A DNA stretch of 64,000 nucleotides, taken from positions 13,795,536-13,859,535 of the forward strand of contig NC_066512.1 of assembly GCF_024679095.1 (NCBI RefSeq), written 5' to 3'. Positions within the stretch are counted from its first letter, which is position 1; every line of letters begins with the position of its first letter. A model generated the notes under the pieces. It ran no database searches and had not been told where the DNA came from. It worked only from the letters and a program-made list of their open reading frames with translations. Both the position numbers and the translations under genes were made by a program. Below are positions 63,290-64,000 of this stretch, one piece after another. Source of the DNA: Eriocheir sinensis (lineage: Eukaryota; Arthropoda; Malacostraca; Decapoda; Varunidae).

Positions 63290-63608
63290 AAGAGCCACTT
63301 TCAATCTTGTTCGTGAACTGATACCTCAAGCAACTTGGGAAGACCTAAAGTTCTCCCTTGCAGACAACGCACGGAACATCTTCCAAGAAAAAACTCGTAG
63401 AGGTAGAGAGGACAACAGTTCCCATGAAACCTAGGAGAACAAACAATGGTGTGAATACACCATGGATTACTTACCAAATAAGAAGAGCAATATATTTAAA
63501 GAAAAGAAAGTATAACTTGTGGAAGGAAAAAAACACCGATGAAGCACGTGAACAATACCACCACAGCCTCAGAGCTTGTAGAACACTTACCCGCCAATGT
63601 AACCCTAC
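63290..63608 (+). pseudogene. LINE linker fragment (CR1-like style)
   Basis: Reads TNNGVNTPWITYQIRRAIYL, then KRKYNLWKEKNTDEAREQYH and SLRACRTLTRQC, typical of the basic region between endonuclease and RT in CR1-type LINEs. It stops near 63608 where a different LINE begins. Confidence 0.55.
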
Positions 63609-64000
63609 AGGAACTTAACGACTCAAGGCTGGAGGCTGCAGAACGCTTAGCCTCAGACCTTACTATTATTTCCGATTGGGGCAAGAGAAACCTGGTGTCC
63701 TTCAACGCCTCAAAAACACAGTTTCTCCACATATCCACTCGACACAATCTTCCAAACAACTATCCCCTATTCTATGACAACACCCAGCTATCACCTTCCT
63801 CAACACTAAACATCCTCGGTCTATCCTTAACTCAAAATCTCAACTGGAAACTTCATATCTCATCTCTTACTAAATCAGCTTCCTCGAGGCTGGGCGTTCT
63901 GTACCGTCTCCGCCAGTTCTTCTCCCCCGCACAATGGCTGTCCATTTATAGGGGCCTTGCCCGCCCTCGTATGGAGTATGCATCTCATGTGTGTGTGTGT
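63609..64000 (+). mobile_element. Jockey-like LINE fragment, cut by (GT)n and window end
   Basis: Reads ELNDSRLEAAERLASDLTII, SDWGKRNLVSFNASKTQFLH, LNILGLSLTQNLNWKLHISS, RLGVLYRLRQFFSPAQWLSI and ARPRMEYASHV, the RT thumb and connection region. At the codons for SHV the sequence passes into (GT)n. Same family as the fragment at 16530. Confidence 0.75.
63988..64000. repeat. (GT)n cut by window end
   Basis: GT repeat begins inside LINE coding sequence at the codons for HV and runs off the window. Confidence 0.9.

Overview
This window looks like nuclear DNA from a crustacean, most likely a decapod and possibly a portunid-type crab. The evidence is split genes with GT-AG introns, a very high density of long dinucleotide microsatellites (about 5% of the window by hand tally), tRNA-derived SINEs, and several LINE families. 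Two of the LINE protein types resemble repeat proteins I recall from swimming-crab assemblies; that recollection is inference, not a search result.

One host gene dominates. It lies on the + strand and I could join 25 coding exons from 8856 to a stop codon at 44127. All exons are phase-compatible and give 1,817 residues, with the 5' end missing. The protein is acidic and Ser/Thr-rich at the visible N-terminus, has about 1,000 residues of coiled coil interrupted by one non-coiled insert, then a basic Ser/Thr/Pro-rich region with an SxIP-type motif, and ends in one fibronectin type III (FN3) domain split by an intron. I cannot name the family with confidence. A cytoskeletal or centrosomal scaffold is the most natural reading, and the FN3 domain is closest in style to those of RIM-binding proteins.

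Region by region: 1-8855 is non-coding, with microsatellites and a GC-rich stretch at about 4150-5450 that carries a TATA-like box. 8856-44127 is the gene; its introns hold a full-length RTE-type LINE with an 11-bp target duplication (20902-24252), a degenerate Jockey-like fragment, a degenerate second RTE-type fragment, a pogo/Tigger-like non-autonomous DNA transposon (31540-32779), CR1-like LINE 3' ends and several SINEs. 44128-51170 is a nested repeat graveyard: CR1-like LINE pieces interrupted by a second RTE-type LINE and by a 1.2-kb foldback element. 52500-56080 holds small DNA transposons with readable ends (mariner-like, hAT-like, Harbinger) and SINEs embedded in microsatellites. 56850-64000 holds another CR1-like copy between two (CT)n tracts, a nearly intact 3' half of a Jockey-like LINE on the minus strand, local tandem duplications, and a LINE patchwork cut by the window end.

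The most striking pattern is that several retroposons (two CR1-like LINE copies and two unrelated SINEs) have the same microsatellite on both sides. This suggests either insertion into, or tract growth around, simple repeats. No rRNA genes, CRISPR arrays, or bacterial features are present.
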